DNA from: Lachnospiraceae bacterium
GTDB lineage: Bacteria; Bacillota; Clostridia; Lachnospirales; Lachnospiraceae
Length of the DNA stretch: 64,000 bases
Direction of reading: 5' to 3'
Assembly (NCBI GenBank): GCA_022791975.1
Contig: JAAWAC010000041.1
Coordinates: 124,001 to 188,000 of the forward strand
Each line of letters begins with the position of its first letter. The stretch's first letter is position 1. The notes beneath the pieces are model-generated. The model worked only from the letters and a program-made list of their open reading frames with translations, had not been told where the DNA came from and did not search any database. Made by a program: the position numbers and the translations under genes. This document shows positions 8,772-17,307 of this stretch, in pieces.

Positions 8772-9075
8772 TTCGCAGTAAGTATGGCTGCGGCGCAATG
8801 TTCGTATGATAGAAATATAAATTAGGTAAAATCCAGGTTCTCTCAAATCGTCGCCTTGTCGCGTTTGGGAGAACGGGATGTTATATTGGTATGGGGAAAA
8901 TCTGGCTATGTGAAGGCGGAGTGGCGAAGCACGGCTATTTTTCGGAAGAAGTTTGGCAGGTTTATGGAAAAAAATAGGATGTGAAAGAGTTTTAGGCAGC
9001 TTGTGGGAAAATGGATTCTCACAGGCTGATTGTTTTTTGGAGAAGTTTTCAAACACAGTTTCATGGAGATACAGA
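8772..9075 (+). promoter_or_regulatory. Leader region with candidate LoaP-responsive hairpin
   Basis: 304 bases without a convincing gene. GTTCTCTCAAA (8837-8847) pairs with TTTGGGAGAAC (8864-8874): an 11-bp stem with one G-T pair and a 16-base loop that can partly fold. No T-tract follows, so it is not an ordinary terminator. Its place just downstream of loaP and wzz and upstream of the main gene run is what would be expected for a LoaP recruitment element. The ORF track carries the next gene back to 8953, but GGAG precedes ATG 9076 and the intervening 41 codons do not look like protein. No good promoter was seen here. Confidence 0.5.
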
Positions 9076-10866
9076 ATGGCTAAGAAAATAAATAAAAAGA
9101 AGATAGTAGGAACGATTGCGCTTTTTGCGGGCATGTTTGCTATTATGACAGTCATTGCAAAGAAAAGGGTGGAGAAGGAGCAGATCAATAAGGAAAATCC
9201 TTACATAGGGAAGGATGGGGAGAAAGAAGAACCAACGGCCTATGAGAGAGTGGGGAAGCCGATCATAGACAGAGGACTATCCTTTGTTGGATTGCTGGTA
9301 TTGTCGCCGTTGTTTGCCGTTATTTCTATTGCCATTTTTCTGGATGATCCGGGAACAGTATTTTTTACACAAAAACGAGTGGGTAAAGATGCAAGATTTT
9401 TCTGCCTGCATAAGTTTCGAAGTATGAAAATGTCTACCCCTCATGATGTTCCCACGCATCAGCTAGATGATCCAGAGCAATATATTACAAGAGTGGGAAG
9501 GTTTTTAAGAAAGACAAGCTTAGATGAGCTTCCACAGATTTGGGATATATTCAGAGGAAAGATGAGTGTCATTGGTCCCAGACCTGCATTGTGGAATCAG
9601 GCGGATTTGGTAGCTGAACGGGATAAATATGGAGCAAACAAGGTGCTGCCAGGCTTGACTGGATGGGCCCAAATCAATGGAAGAGATGAACTGGAGATAT
9701 GTGAAAAAGCGAAATTAGACGGGGAATATGTGAAGCATTTAAGACAGGGCGGTTTTGACGCTCTGTTTTTTGATTTGAAATGTTTTTTTGGAACTATCAA
9801 GGCAGTGGCGAGCAGTGATGGGGTGGTAGAAGGTGGAACAGGAGAAATGCACAAAAATTGTGAGATACCCACAGATTCTGTTGATGCCGAGATTGAAAAT
9901 TATGGTTACAAAAAAAGCTTTCATATTAACAAGGAAGGCTTCAAACATGTCTTAATTACAGGTGCAAACAGCTATATTGGGGAAGCCTTTGAGGCCTATG
10001 CAAAGAGATGCTATCATAAAAATTTTGTTATTGATACCGTGGATATGATAGATGGAACATGGAGGGAAAGGGATTTTTCCGCTTATGATGCAGTGTTCCA
10101 TGTGGCTGGTCTGGCCCATGCGGATGTTGGAAATGTCGATGAGGAGACAAAGAAAAAATATTATGAAGTGAATACGAATCTGGCTATAGAAACAGCTAAG
10201 ATGGCTAAGGAATCTAAAGTCAAACAGTTTGTGTTTATGAGCTCTATGATTATTTATGGGGAATCTGCACCCTATGGGAAGAAGAAAATCATTGATGAAC
10301 ATACAGTTCCTGCCCCTGCAAATTTTTATGGGGACAGTAAGTGGCAGGCGGATAAGGGTGTGAGACAACTGGAGACAGAAGCGTTTCATGTGGCTGTGCT
10401 GCGGCCGCCGATGATTTATGGACGAGGGAGTAAGGGGAATTATCCGGTATTGGCCAAGCTGGCCAAAAAACTGCCCGTATTTCCTGCTGTGGAAAATCAG
10501 CGTTCCATGCTTTTTATTGATAATTTGTGTGAGTTTTTATGTCTGTTAATATTGAGCGGAGAAGGCGGCGTTTATTTTCCTCAGAATGCGGAGTATACCA
10601 GCACAACAGCATTGGTTGAAAGAATTGCGGACACCACATGGCATCCTATGAAGTTTACAAGATTATTGAATCCGGCTGTGGCTGCTGCGGCACATATTCC
10701 GGGAAAGACAGGAGACTTGACAAATAAAGCCTTTGGAAACAGTATTTATGCCCAGCGATTATCTCGTTATGACGGTTTACATTATCATGTTGTTGACCTG
10801 GGGGATTCCATAGAGTTAACGGAGGCAGATACGTTCAGTGAGACAGAACTGGAAGAAGGAGCGTAA
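9076..10866 (+). CDS. Fusion of phosphoglycosyltransferase and nucleotide-sugar reductase
   Basis: 596 residues from ATG 9076 (GGAG 8 bases before). An extra N-terminal membrane helix (11-27) precedes a PglC/WcaJ-type monotopic transferase domain: re-entrant helix near 61-90, QKRVGKDARF, HKFRSM, the catalytic Asp-Glu in LDELPQ near 147-152 and PGLTGWAQINGR near 191. From about 289 a short-chain dehydrogenase follows, with TGANSYIG, an SSM..YGE strand and a YGDSK catalytic Tyr-Lys near 417. The second half resembles WbpK/WreQ-type 4-keto-HexNAc reductases. The protein may therefore make UDP-QuiNAc or UDP-FucNAc from the CapD product and transfer the sugar phosphate to undecaprenyl phosphate. 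The exact sugar is inferred. Confidence 0.85.
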   Translation: MAKKINKKKIVGTIALFAGMFAIMTVIAKKRVEKEQINKENPYIGKDGEKEEPTAYERVGKPIIDRGLSFVGLLVLSPLFAVISIAIFLDDPGTVFFTQKRVGKDARFFCLHKFRSMKMSTPHDVPTHQLDDPEQYITRVGRFLRKTSLDELPQIWDIFRGKMSVIGPRPALWNQADLVAERDKYGANKVLPGLTGWAQINGRDELEICEKAKLDGEYVKHLRQGGFDALFFDLKCFFGTIKAVASSDGVVEGGTGEMHKNCEIPTDSVDAEIENYGYKKSFHINKEGFKHVLITGANSYIGEAFEAYAKRCYHKNFVIDTVDMIDGTWRERDFSAYDAVFHVAGLAHADVGNVDEETKKKYYEVNTNLAIETAKMAKESKVKQFVFMSSMIIYGESAPYGKKKIIDEHTVPAPANFYGDSKWQADKGVRQLETEAFHVAVLRPPMIYGRGSKGNYPVLAKLAKKLPVFPAVENQRSMLFIDNLCEFLCLLILSGEGGVYFPQNAEYTSTTALVERIADTTWHPMKFTRLLNPAVAAAAHIPGKTGDLTNKAFGNSIYAQRLSRYDGLHYHVVDLGDSIELTEADTFSETELEEGA

Positions 10867-10871
10867 CACGA

Positions 10872-12122
10872 TTGCAGACAATTTGGATTATTGATCATTA
10901 TTCGTCAGAACCGAAATATGGGGGGATATCTCGTCAATTTGACTTTGCCAGGGAGCTGGGAAGGCGGGGATATCATGTGGTGATTATTGCATCTGGCTTT
11001 TGTCACTTTACTCATACCTATATAGCAGACAAGCCAGTAAAGGTTAGTACATTGGATGAAAATGTTCACTATATTTATATAAAGACCAGCAGCTACCAGG
11101 AAAATGGCGGTCTTGGGCGCGGGAAAAATATGCTTGATTTTATGAGAAAGGTTATCAAGTATGAGGACATTATTGCCAGACGCTATGGAAAACCAGATGC
11201 TGTAACTGGCTGTTCTGTTCATCCTTTGGCCTGGGTAGCGGCTTACAAAGCTTCCAAGAGATTTCAGGCACGCTTTGTGGCAGAGGTGAGAGATTTCTGG
11301 CCCAGAATCTGGGTGGTTAGTGGAGACAAGAAAAAGACCGATCCCATGGTATTGTTTTTTGATACTATCCAGCGGTGGGCTTTTCGACGTGCTGACCGTA
11401 TTATTTACTCCATGTATCACGGAGATAAATATCTTTGCGGAGAGTTAGGCGTGCCAAAAAGTAAGGCATACTTAATTGGACAACCCATGGATTGTGAAAG
11501 ATTTGACGAAAATTGCAAAAGGCCGGATTTGCTTCCAGATGAAATACGCCAGTTCATAAAGGATTCCTTTGTTTGTTCCTTTGCAGGCTATTATATGGCG
11601 TATGAGGGCGTTTATGTTATGCTGGAGGCGCTTAAGATATTAGAGGCCAAAGGATTGCCTGTGAAAATGGTATTTGTAGGTTCTGGACAGGAGAAGGAAG
11701 GGATGGAGCGATATATCAAAGATCATCATCTTCACCATGCACTTGTTTGGGACAGAATTCCTAAGGAGGCGGTACCAGCACTTATTTCACGGTCTGATAT
11801 CTGTATGGCCCATTTAGAGGTTGAGGGACACAAGGAAGTATATAAATATGGCGTATCAAAAAACAAGGTAAACGAATATTTGTATTCAGGAGCATGCACC
11901 CTGTATGGATTTCTGTATAGAGATGATGAGGTGGCTGCAAGCGGCGGCGGCCTGATGTTTGAGCCTTATCATGCAGCGGATTTGGCGGAGAAGATTGAGA
12001 TGGTATATCACATGCCGGAATCCCAGCGAAAACAGTATGGCATAAGGGGACGGGAGTATATTAGAGCCAATCACAGTGTGGAGGTATTGACAGACCGGAT
12101 GACAGAGGTGCTTTTCGGATGA
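10872..12122 (+). CDS. Glycosyltransferase family 4 (WbuB-like)
   Basis: 416 residues from TTG 10872, supported by an AAGGAG site overlapping the end of the previous gene. The N-terminus WIIDHYSSEPKYGG and the long acceptor-binding half fit the WbuB type of GT-B enzymes, which add an amino sugar as an early step in O-antigen or capsule repeat assembly. The C-terminal half holds the nucleotide-sugar site (FVGSGQEKEG, ISRSDI, then FEPYHAADLAEKI in place of the usual E-x7-E context). Its stop overlaps the next start (ATGA). Likely the second sugar transfer after the fusion enzyme. Confidence 0.8.
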   Translation: MQTIWIIDHYSSEPKYGGISRQFDFARELGRRGYHVVIIASGFCHFTHTYIADKPVKVSTLDENVHYIYIKTSSYQENGGLGRGKNMLDFMRKVIKYEDIIARRYGKPDAVTGCSVHPLAWVAAYKASKRFQARFVAEVRDFWPRIWVVSGDKKKTDPMVLFFDTIQRWAFRRADRIIYSMYHGDKYLCGELGVPKSKAYLIGQPMDCERFDENCKRPDLLPDEIRQFIKDSFVCSFAGYYMAYEGVYVMLEALKILEAKGLPVKMVFVGSGQEKEGMERYIKDHHLHHALVWDRIPKEAVPALISRSDICMAHLEVEGHKEVYKYGVSKNKVNEYLYSGACTLYGFLYRDDEVAASGGGLMFEPYHAADLAEKIEMVYHMPESQRKQYGIRGREYIRANHSVEVLTDRMTEVLFG

Positions 12123-13819
12123 GTAAAATGGATAAGGCGTGGCTTTACTGGAATACAATTCGAAGCCTCAGGCCAGTACAGATCAGGTATCAGATAAAGA
12201 ACCGGATATTGAAAAACCAGAAAAAGAAATTAGCAGGCCGGATAGAAAAGCTGAGGGCGCCGGAAATTTTGGAGACTCCCCATATTTTAATACCGGAGCT
12301 GGACTGTGAAAAAGAATATTTACGGCGATTTCGTGTAGAGGAACTGCTGGAGAACCAAATAGACCTTCTCCATGAAATGCATGTTATAGAAAAAAACTGG
12401 AAGGTATCGTCGGCTTCTCACTTGTGGAACTATAATCTTCACTATTTAGAATTCCTGATTCCATTAGCAGCAAAATATAAAATCACAAAGGATGAGAGAT
12501 ATTTTCTTAAGTGGAAGGAACTACTGGAGTCCTGGATGGAACAAGCCACTGGTGACAGTCTGGAGCCATATACCATATCCATGCGGATTCCCAATCTGTT
12601 GATTTGTAGGGAGCTGCTGTCAGAAAAAATCAAAAATACACAATTAGAACAAGCCCTAATCACATCTATTTATCAGCAGTATCGATATTTACTATATGCG
12701 CAGGAGAAGGCGCTTCTTGCGAATCACTATTTTGAAAATTTGAAAACTCTGGTAATCTCCAGTCTGTTCTTTCATGAGCTGGAAACATACCATAAATATT
12801 TTGATCTGTTTTTAAAGGAGATAGAAGAACAAATCCTTTCTGACGGGCTTCATTTTGAAAGAAGCCTTATGTACCACAAGATTATTTTGGAAGATATTTT
12901 ACGGGTTTATGTGGTGCTGAAAAGCTCAAATCACCTGTGTGATGGGGAAAAGCTAGTTCCCACAATAAAAATTATGACAGCAGCTATGGTGAATTTGGAG
13001 GAGGGGTTCCCTAGAACGCCTCTTTTTAATGATTCCGGAAATAATGTGAGTAAAAAAAAGGATTCCCTACTTAGGGCAGCACAAAAAATTTGCGGGTACG
13101 AAAAAACAGCGATTAGAAGCTTTGAAGCATCAGGATACTATAAGCTTCATCAAGGAGAGACGACAATTCTTTTTGACTGTGGGGATATCGGGCCCTCCTA
13201 TATGGGGGGACATGCCCACTGTGATTGCCTCAGTTTTGAATTATGCGTCCAAGGAAAGGCCCTGTTTGTGAACTCTGGTACTGGCCAGTATCAGGGAGAG
13301 CTTCGGCCTTTTTTTCGCAGTACGGCGGCACACAACACGATTATGATAGATGATAGGGAGCAATCGGAGCTGTGGGGGGAGCACAGAGCAGCCCGACGGA
13401 TAAGAACAGCGAAAGGAGAGCTGAAAGCCAAGACACTGGTTGGAAGCTTTCAAAGCTACCAGGGCGATCTTTTTCGAAGAAGCTTTACATGGAAAAATGA
13501 GAGAACCTTGGTTATAAGGGATGAATGGAGGGCTTACCACACGGGAAGGCATATGGCAAGACAATTTCTGCATCTTGGGCCAGATTTCTGTTACAGACGA
13601 AATGGAAGCCAGATCGAGGTTTGGGAGGGAAAGAGACAATGGGCAGTTATTTGGCTTCCAGCTAAGAGCGATTATCTCATTCATACAGAGGGACAGCTGA
13701 CTAACTATGCGGAAAATTTTGGGGAATATGGGAAAAAACAGGTTTTGGAAATCCGCACACCCTTTCAGGATAAAGCCTGGTCACAGATTGAAATTGAAAT
13801 AAGAACAGGAGAACAATAG
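12119..13819 (+). CDS. Heparinase II/III-like protein in a biosynthetic operon
   Basis: 566 residues. The N-terminal two thirds is an alpha/alpha toroid (LWNYNLHYLEFL, EPYTISMRIPN, ALLANHYFENL), and the last third a beta-sandwich with GHAHCDCLSFEL and TAAHNTIMIDD, the metal- and substrate-site region of heparinase II/III-type lyases. There is no signal peptide, so the protein appears cytoplasmic, which is odd for a polysaccharide lyase. Homologues commonly sit beside bi-domain oxidoreductases and sugar dehydrogenases in capsule loci, as here. Its true reaction is not established: it may act on a lipid-linked intermediate or clear faulty chains. It is coupled to the preceding glycosyltransferase by a 4-base overlap. 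Confidence 0.8.
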   Translation: MSKMDKAWLYWNTIRSLRPVQIRYQIKNRILKNQKKKLAGRIEKLRAPEILETPHILIPELDCEKEYLRRFRVEELLENQIDLLHEMHVIEKNWKVSSASHLWNYNLHYLEFLIPLAAKYKITKDERYFLKWKELLESWMEQATGDSLEPYTISMRIPNLLICRELLSEKIKNTQLEQALITSIYQQYRYLLYAQEKALLANHYFENLKTLVISSLFFHELETYHKYFDLFLKEIEEQILSDGLHFERSLMYHKIILEDILRVYVVLKSSNHLCDGEKLVPTIKIMTAAMVNLEEGFPRTPLFNDSGNNVSKKKDSLLRAAQKICGYEKTAIRSFEASGYYKLHQGETTILFDCGDIGPSYMGGHAHCDCLSFELCVQGKALFVNSGTGQYQGELRPFFRSTAAHNTIMIDDREQSELWGEHRAARRIRTAKGELKAKTLVGSFQSYQGDLFRRSFTWKNERTLVIRDEWRAYHTGRHMARQFLHLGPDFCYRRNGSQIEVWEGKRQWAVIWLPAKSDYLIHTEGQLTNYAENFGEYGKKQVLEIRTPFQDKAWSQIEIEIRTGEQ

Positions 13820-13822
13820 AAA

Positions 13823-15043
13823 ATGGTTAATGTTATAGGTTTGGGATATATCGGGCTTCCTACCGCCCTGATGTTGGCATCTCACGGAGTTGAGGTTATT
13901 GGAACAGATTACAATGAGAAGCTGGTAGAGACTTTGAAGGCAGGGAGGACCACCTTTAAAGAGGAGGGGCTGGAGGAATTATTTAAAAGCGCAGTGGATG
14001 CGGGAATTCAATTTACCACCAAATACCAGGAGACAGATACGTATATTGTTTCTGTTCCCACACCCTATGATAAGTTTTCCAAAAAGGTAGATGCCTGTTA
14101 TGTAGTGTCTGCGGTTCAGGATGTATTAAAGGTGGCTCCAAGAGGAGCAGTTATTATCATTGAATCCACAGTTTCTCCAGGTACTCTTGATAAATTCATA
14201 AGGCCAGCTATTGAAGAGACTGGACGCAGAATCGGTACAGATGTATCTCTTGTTCACGCTCCAGAGCGGATTATACCGGGAAATATGGTTTATGAGCTGC
14301 TTCACAACAATCGGACCATTGGAGCCGATGACAGAGCCATCGGAGAGAAGGTGAAGACTCTCTATGCTTCCTTCTGTCAGGGAGAGATTGTGGTGACAGA
14401 TATCCGCACTGCAGAGATGACGAAGGTGGTGGAGAATACTTACCGTGCAGTTAATATCGCATTTGCCAATGAGCTGGCGAAAATATGCCGGCATGACAAT
14501 ATGGATGTGTATGAGATTATCCGCATCTGCAATATGCACCCAAGAGTAAATATCTTGCAACCAGGGCCTGGAGTAGGAGGGCATTGCATTTCAGTAGATC
14601 CCTGGTTTTTGGTTGGAGATTATCCAAGTTTGGCAAAGGTGATCGATGAATCCATGAAAACCAACGATGGAATGCCGGATTTTGTGCTGAATCGTATCTA
14701 TGAGATTATGAAGGAAGAAGGGCTTACAGATATCACCAGGGTGGGGCTGTATGGGTTGACTTACAAGGAGGATGTGGATGATATGCGTGAGAGCCCTACG
14801 CTTCAGCTTTTAGAATCTCAGGAGCGCCATTTGGCTTCTGGATTAAAGGTTTATGATCCGCTTATTACAGAAAATGCAGTTCCCAATCAATTTCATAGCT
14901 TGGAAGAGTTTTTGAATGCGGTGGATATGGTTGTGGTTATGGTGGGGCATGAAGAGATTAAAAACAATATGGAGAAGCTGAAGGGGAAGGTTGTATTGGA
15001 TACGCGGCATATCTGTGGGTTTGACAAGGTTTACAAAATATAA
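13823..15043 (+). CDS. UDP-N-acetylmannosamine dehydrogenase-like (WecC family)
   Basis: 406 residues. N-terminal Rossmann motif GLGYIGLPTA, central IIIESTVSPGT, and the catalytic cysteine in GGHCISVDPWF near residue 255. HAPERIIPG and VENTYRAVNIA fit the UDP-ManNAc dehydrogenase branch, which oxidises C6 of the sugar twice with NAD to give UDP-ManNAcA. A UDP-GlcNAc 2-epimerase that would supply UDP-ManNAc closes the same module at 37027. The gene starts three bases after the heparinase-like gene ends. Substrate assignment rests on motif resemblance and this pairing. Confidence 0.8.
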   Translation: MVNVIGLGYIGLPTALMLASHGVEVIGTDYNEKLVETLKAGRTTFKEEGLEELFKSAVDAGIQFTTKYQETDTYIVSVPTPYDKFSKKVDACYVVSAVQDVLKVAPRGAVIIIESTVSPGTLDKFIRPAIEETGRRIGTDVSLVHAPERIIPGNMVYELLHNNRTIGADDRAIGEKVKTLYASFCQGEIVVTDIRTAEMTKVVENTYRAVNIAFANELAKICRHDNMDVYEIIRICNMHPRVNILQPGPGVGGHCISVDPWFLVGDYPSLAKVIDESMKTNDGMPDFVLNRIYEIMKEEGLTDITRVGLYGLTYKEDVDDMRESPTLQLLESQERHLASGLKVYDPLITENAVPNQFHSLEEFLNAVDMVVVMVGHEEIKNNMEKLKGKVVLDTRHICGFDKVYKI

Positions 15044-15186
15044 ACTGATGAAAGTGAAATTTTGTATATGGAACAAGATTTGCTTTTAAAGGATTTATGA
15101 TACCTTTATTTGCGCTATATATTGAGACAAGTAATTAGATTGGTAGTTTATTTCGTGGATACGTTTTACTGAGAGGAGTTAAAAAT

Positions 15187-17307
15187 TTGAAGCAGCTATT
15201 TTTATCAGTCAGTGACGGCTCTGTAAGTATGGTGGAGACGCCGGCTCCTACTGTTAAAGAAAATACCGTTATTATTGAGACATTGTATTCCGTAGTCAGT
15301 GCAGGAACGGAGCGATCGCTCACATCTTTTGGCGGAAAGAATCTAATACAGAAAGCCATGGAACGGCCAGACCAGGTGAAAAAGGTTACGGAAAAGATGT
15401 CTACAGACGGCATTCTTACAACGGTGGAGGCAGCCTTTGGAAGGTTAAAAGATCCGATGCCTATGGGATATACAGCAGTGGGCAGAGTGGTGGAAACTGG
15501 AAGAGGTGTGACAGAGGTTGCCGCAGGGGATATAGTTGCGGCCGTAGGACAGGCTTATCACAGTGAGGTAAATCGGGTTGGCAAAAATTTGGTGGTCAAG
15601 GTTCCAGATGAGGTGGAGGATCTGAGACAGGCAGCCTTTTCTGCATTGGGCGGGATTGCCTTAGAGGGTATCCACCAAGCGGAGATTATTCCGGGTGAGA
15701 CGATAGCAATAGTGGGACTGGGACTCCTTGGACACATCACAGCGCGGATCTTGGATGCCTATGGGTGTGATGTAATTGGGTTTGACGTGGCAGATAAGAC
15801 GTTGCCAGATACCCGACTAAAGGCTTTTATCAATTCCACGGATGATCATGCGGCGGAGCTGGCACGCTCTTTGACACACGGCAGAGGTGTGGATAAGGTG
15901 ATTATCACAGCGGCAACGGATTCCAATGCTCCTATTGATTTGGCGGAGGAGATTACCAGGGATCGGGGAATCATCTGTATGATTGGTGTGACCCGGATGG
16001 AGCTTGACCGCAGACCATTCTATCAGAAAGAGCTCAGCTTTAAGATAGCCCGGTCCTATGGCCCCGGAAGGTATGACAGCAGCTATGAGGAGGCGGGAAC
16101 GGATTATCCCATTGGATATGTAAGGTTTACAGAGGGGCGGAATGTGGAGGAGTTTTTGCGACTTCTTGCTACAAAGCGCTTAAGGATTGGTGATTTGATT
16201 ACCCACACACTTTCATTTTCGGATGCCACAGTAGCTTATGAGATGATTACGAAAAATCCGAGGCATGAGAAGTATATTGGTGTAGTTTTAAAATATGAGG
16301 AAAATCAGGCAAAATGGGATAGTGTGGTAATGAATGTTGCCGCTGCTTCCATTGGCAAAAAGGTTGTAAATAAACACCAGATTAATCTTGGTTTGATAGG
16401 CGCGGGATTGTTTGCTCGGACTACAATGCTTCCAGTGATGCAGGCCAGCGGCCTGTACCATTTTAAAGGGCTGGCAACTACGGGAGGAATTGCGTCAGCC
16501 CAGGCAAATGAGGTATTTCCTTTTGATTATACCACCAGCGATTATCGGAAGCTTTTGGAGGATGCAGACATTGATCTAATAGCCATCTCCACACAACACA
16601 ACAGTCATGGGAAGTTTATTGTGGAGGCTTTGGGAGCTGGGAAGAATGTCTATGTGGAGAAGCCACTGTGTTTGACTTTGGAAGAATTGTGTCGGATTGA
16701 GGAGGCTTATAAGAATAGTACAGGAGAGTTGTTTTGTGGATTGAACCGAAGACATGCTCCTCTGATAAAAGAAATCAAGAGGGAATTGCAGACAGATAAA
16801 ATCCCAGCCATATATGACTATATTGCCAATGCCGGATATATTCCGCCAGAACACTGGACCCAGGACGAAACCAAAGGCGGTGGCCGGATTATCGGGGAGG
16901 CAGTGCATTTTATTGATACCATTCAAAGCTTAGATGGAAGTGAGCTGGTGGAGCTGAACCTGTCTTTTGCGGCAAATCCCGCTTACCCGAAGAGGGATAA
17001 TGCGGTGATTAGTCTTCGTTTTGCTTCCGGAGCTGTGGGGACAGTTGTTTATACTTCTATGGGGAGTAAGAAGTATCCTAAGGAGCAGTTGAGAGTGTTC
17101 AGTAATGGATCGGTGTATGTGATGGATAATTATGTGGGGCTTTCAAAGTATGGGAGCAGTAAGAAGAAGGAGACGAAGCTTAAGCAGGATAAGGGGATTG
17201 GGGATGAGTATCGGTATATTTTTGATGTGGTGAGTGGGAAGAGGGGGAATGGGGTTATTCGAGATGCTTTTGTGGGGCATAGATTGTTGTTTGAGGCGAT
17301 GAGATAA
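15187..17307 (+). CDS. Bi-domain oxidoreductase (MDR plus Gfo/Idh/MocA)
   Basis: 706 residues from TTG 15187, preceded by GAGAGGAG. Residues 1 to about 375 are a medium-chain dehydrogenase (TLYSVVSAGTERS, MGYTAVGRVVE, VGLGLLGHI). Residues 398 to the end are a Gfo/Idh/MocA oxidoreductase (LIGAGLFARTT, VYVEKPLCLT, GGRIIGEAVHFID). The two-enzyme fusion recurs in EPS loci beside heparinase-like genes, but its reaction is unknown; together the halves could carry out paired oxidation and reduction of a sugar. The last 260 bases are very rich in G and poor in C on this strand, just before the drop in GC. The next gene starts within its stop (TAATG). Confidence 0.85.
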   Translation: MKQLFLSVSDGSVSMVETPAPTVKENTVIIETLYSVVSAGTERSLTSFGGKNLIQKAMERPDQVKKVTEKMSTDGILTTVEAAFGRLKDPMPMGYTAVGRVVETGRGVTEVAAGDIVAAVGQAYHSEVNRVGKNLVVKVPDEVEDLRQAAFSALGGIALEGIHQAEIIPGETIAIVGLGLLGHITARILDAYGCDVIGFDVADKTLPDTRLKAFINSTDDHAAELARSLTHGRGVDKVIITAATDSNAPIDLAEEITRDRGIICMIGVTRMELDRRPFYQKELSFKIARSYGPGRYDSSYEEAGTDYPIGYVRFTEGRNVEEFLRLLATKRLRIGDLITHTLSFSDATVAYEMITKNPRHEKYIGVVLKYEENQAKWDSVVMNVAAASIGKKVVNKHQINLGLIGAGLFARTTMLPVMQASGLYHFKGLATTGGIASAQANEVFPFDYTTSDYRKLLEDADIDLIAISTQHNSHGKFIVEALGAGKNVYVEKPLCLTLEELCRIEEAYKNSTGELFCGLNRRHAPLIKEIKRELQTDKIPAIYDYIANAGYIPPEHWTQDETKGGGRIIGEAVHFIDTIQSLDGSELVELNLSFAANPAYPKRDNAVISLRFASGAVGTVVYTSMGSKKYPKEQLRVFSNGSVYVMDNYVGLSKYGSSKKKETKLKQDKGIGDEYRYIFDVVSGKRGNGVIRDAFVGHRLLFEAMR

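Noticed and set aside
8837-8880. The leader hairpin as an ordinary intrinsic terminator
   Set aside because: No T-tract follows the stem.
8953-9075. The 41-codon N-terminal extension of the sugar transferase fusion
   Set aside because: ATG 9076 has GGAG at the right distance and begins the expected membrane anchor; the extension reads like leader sequence.
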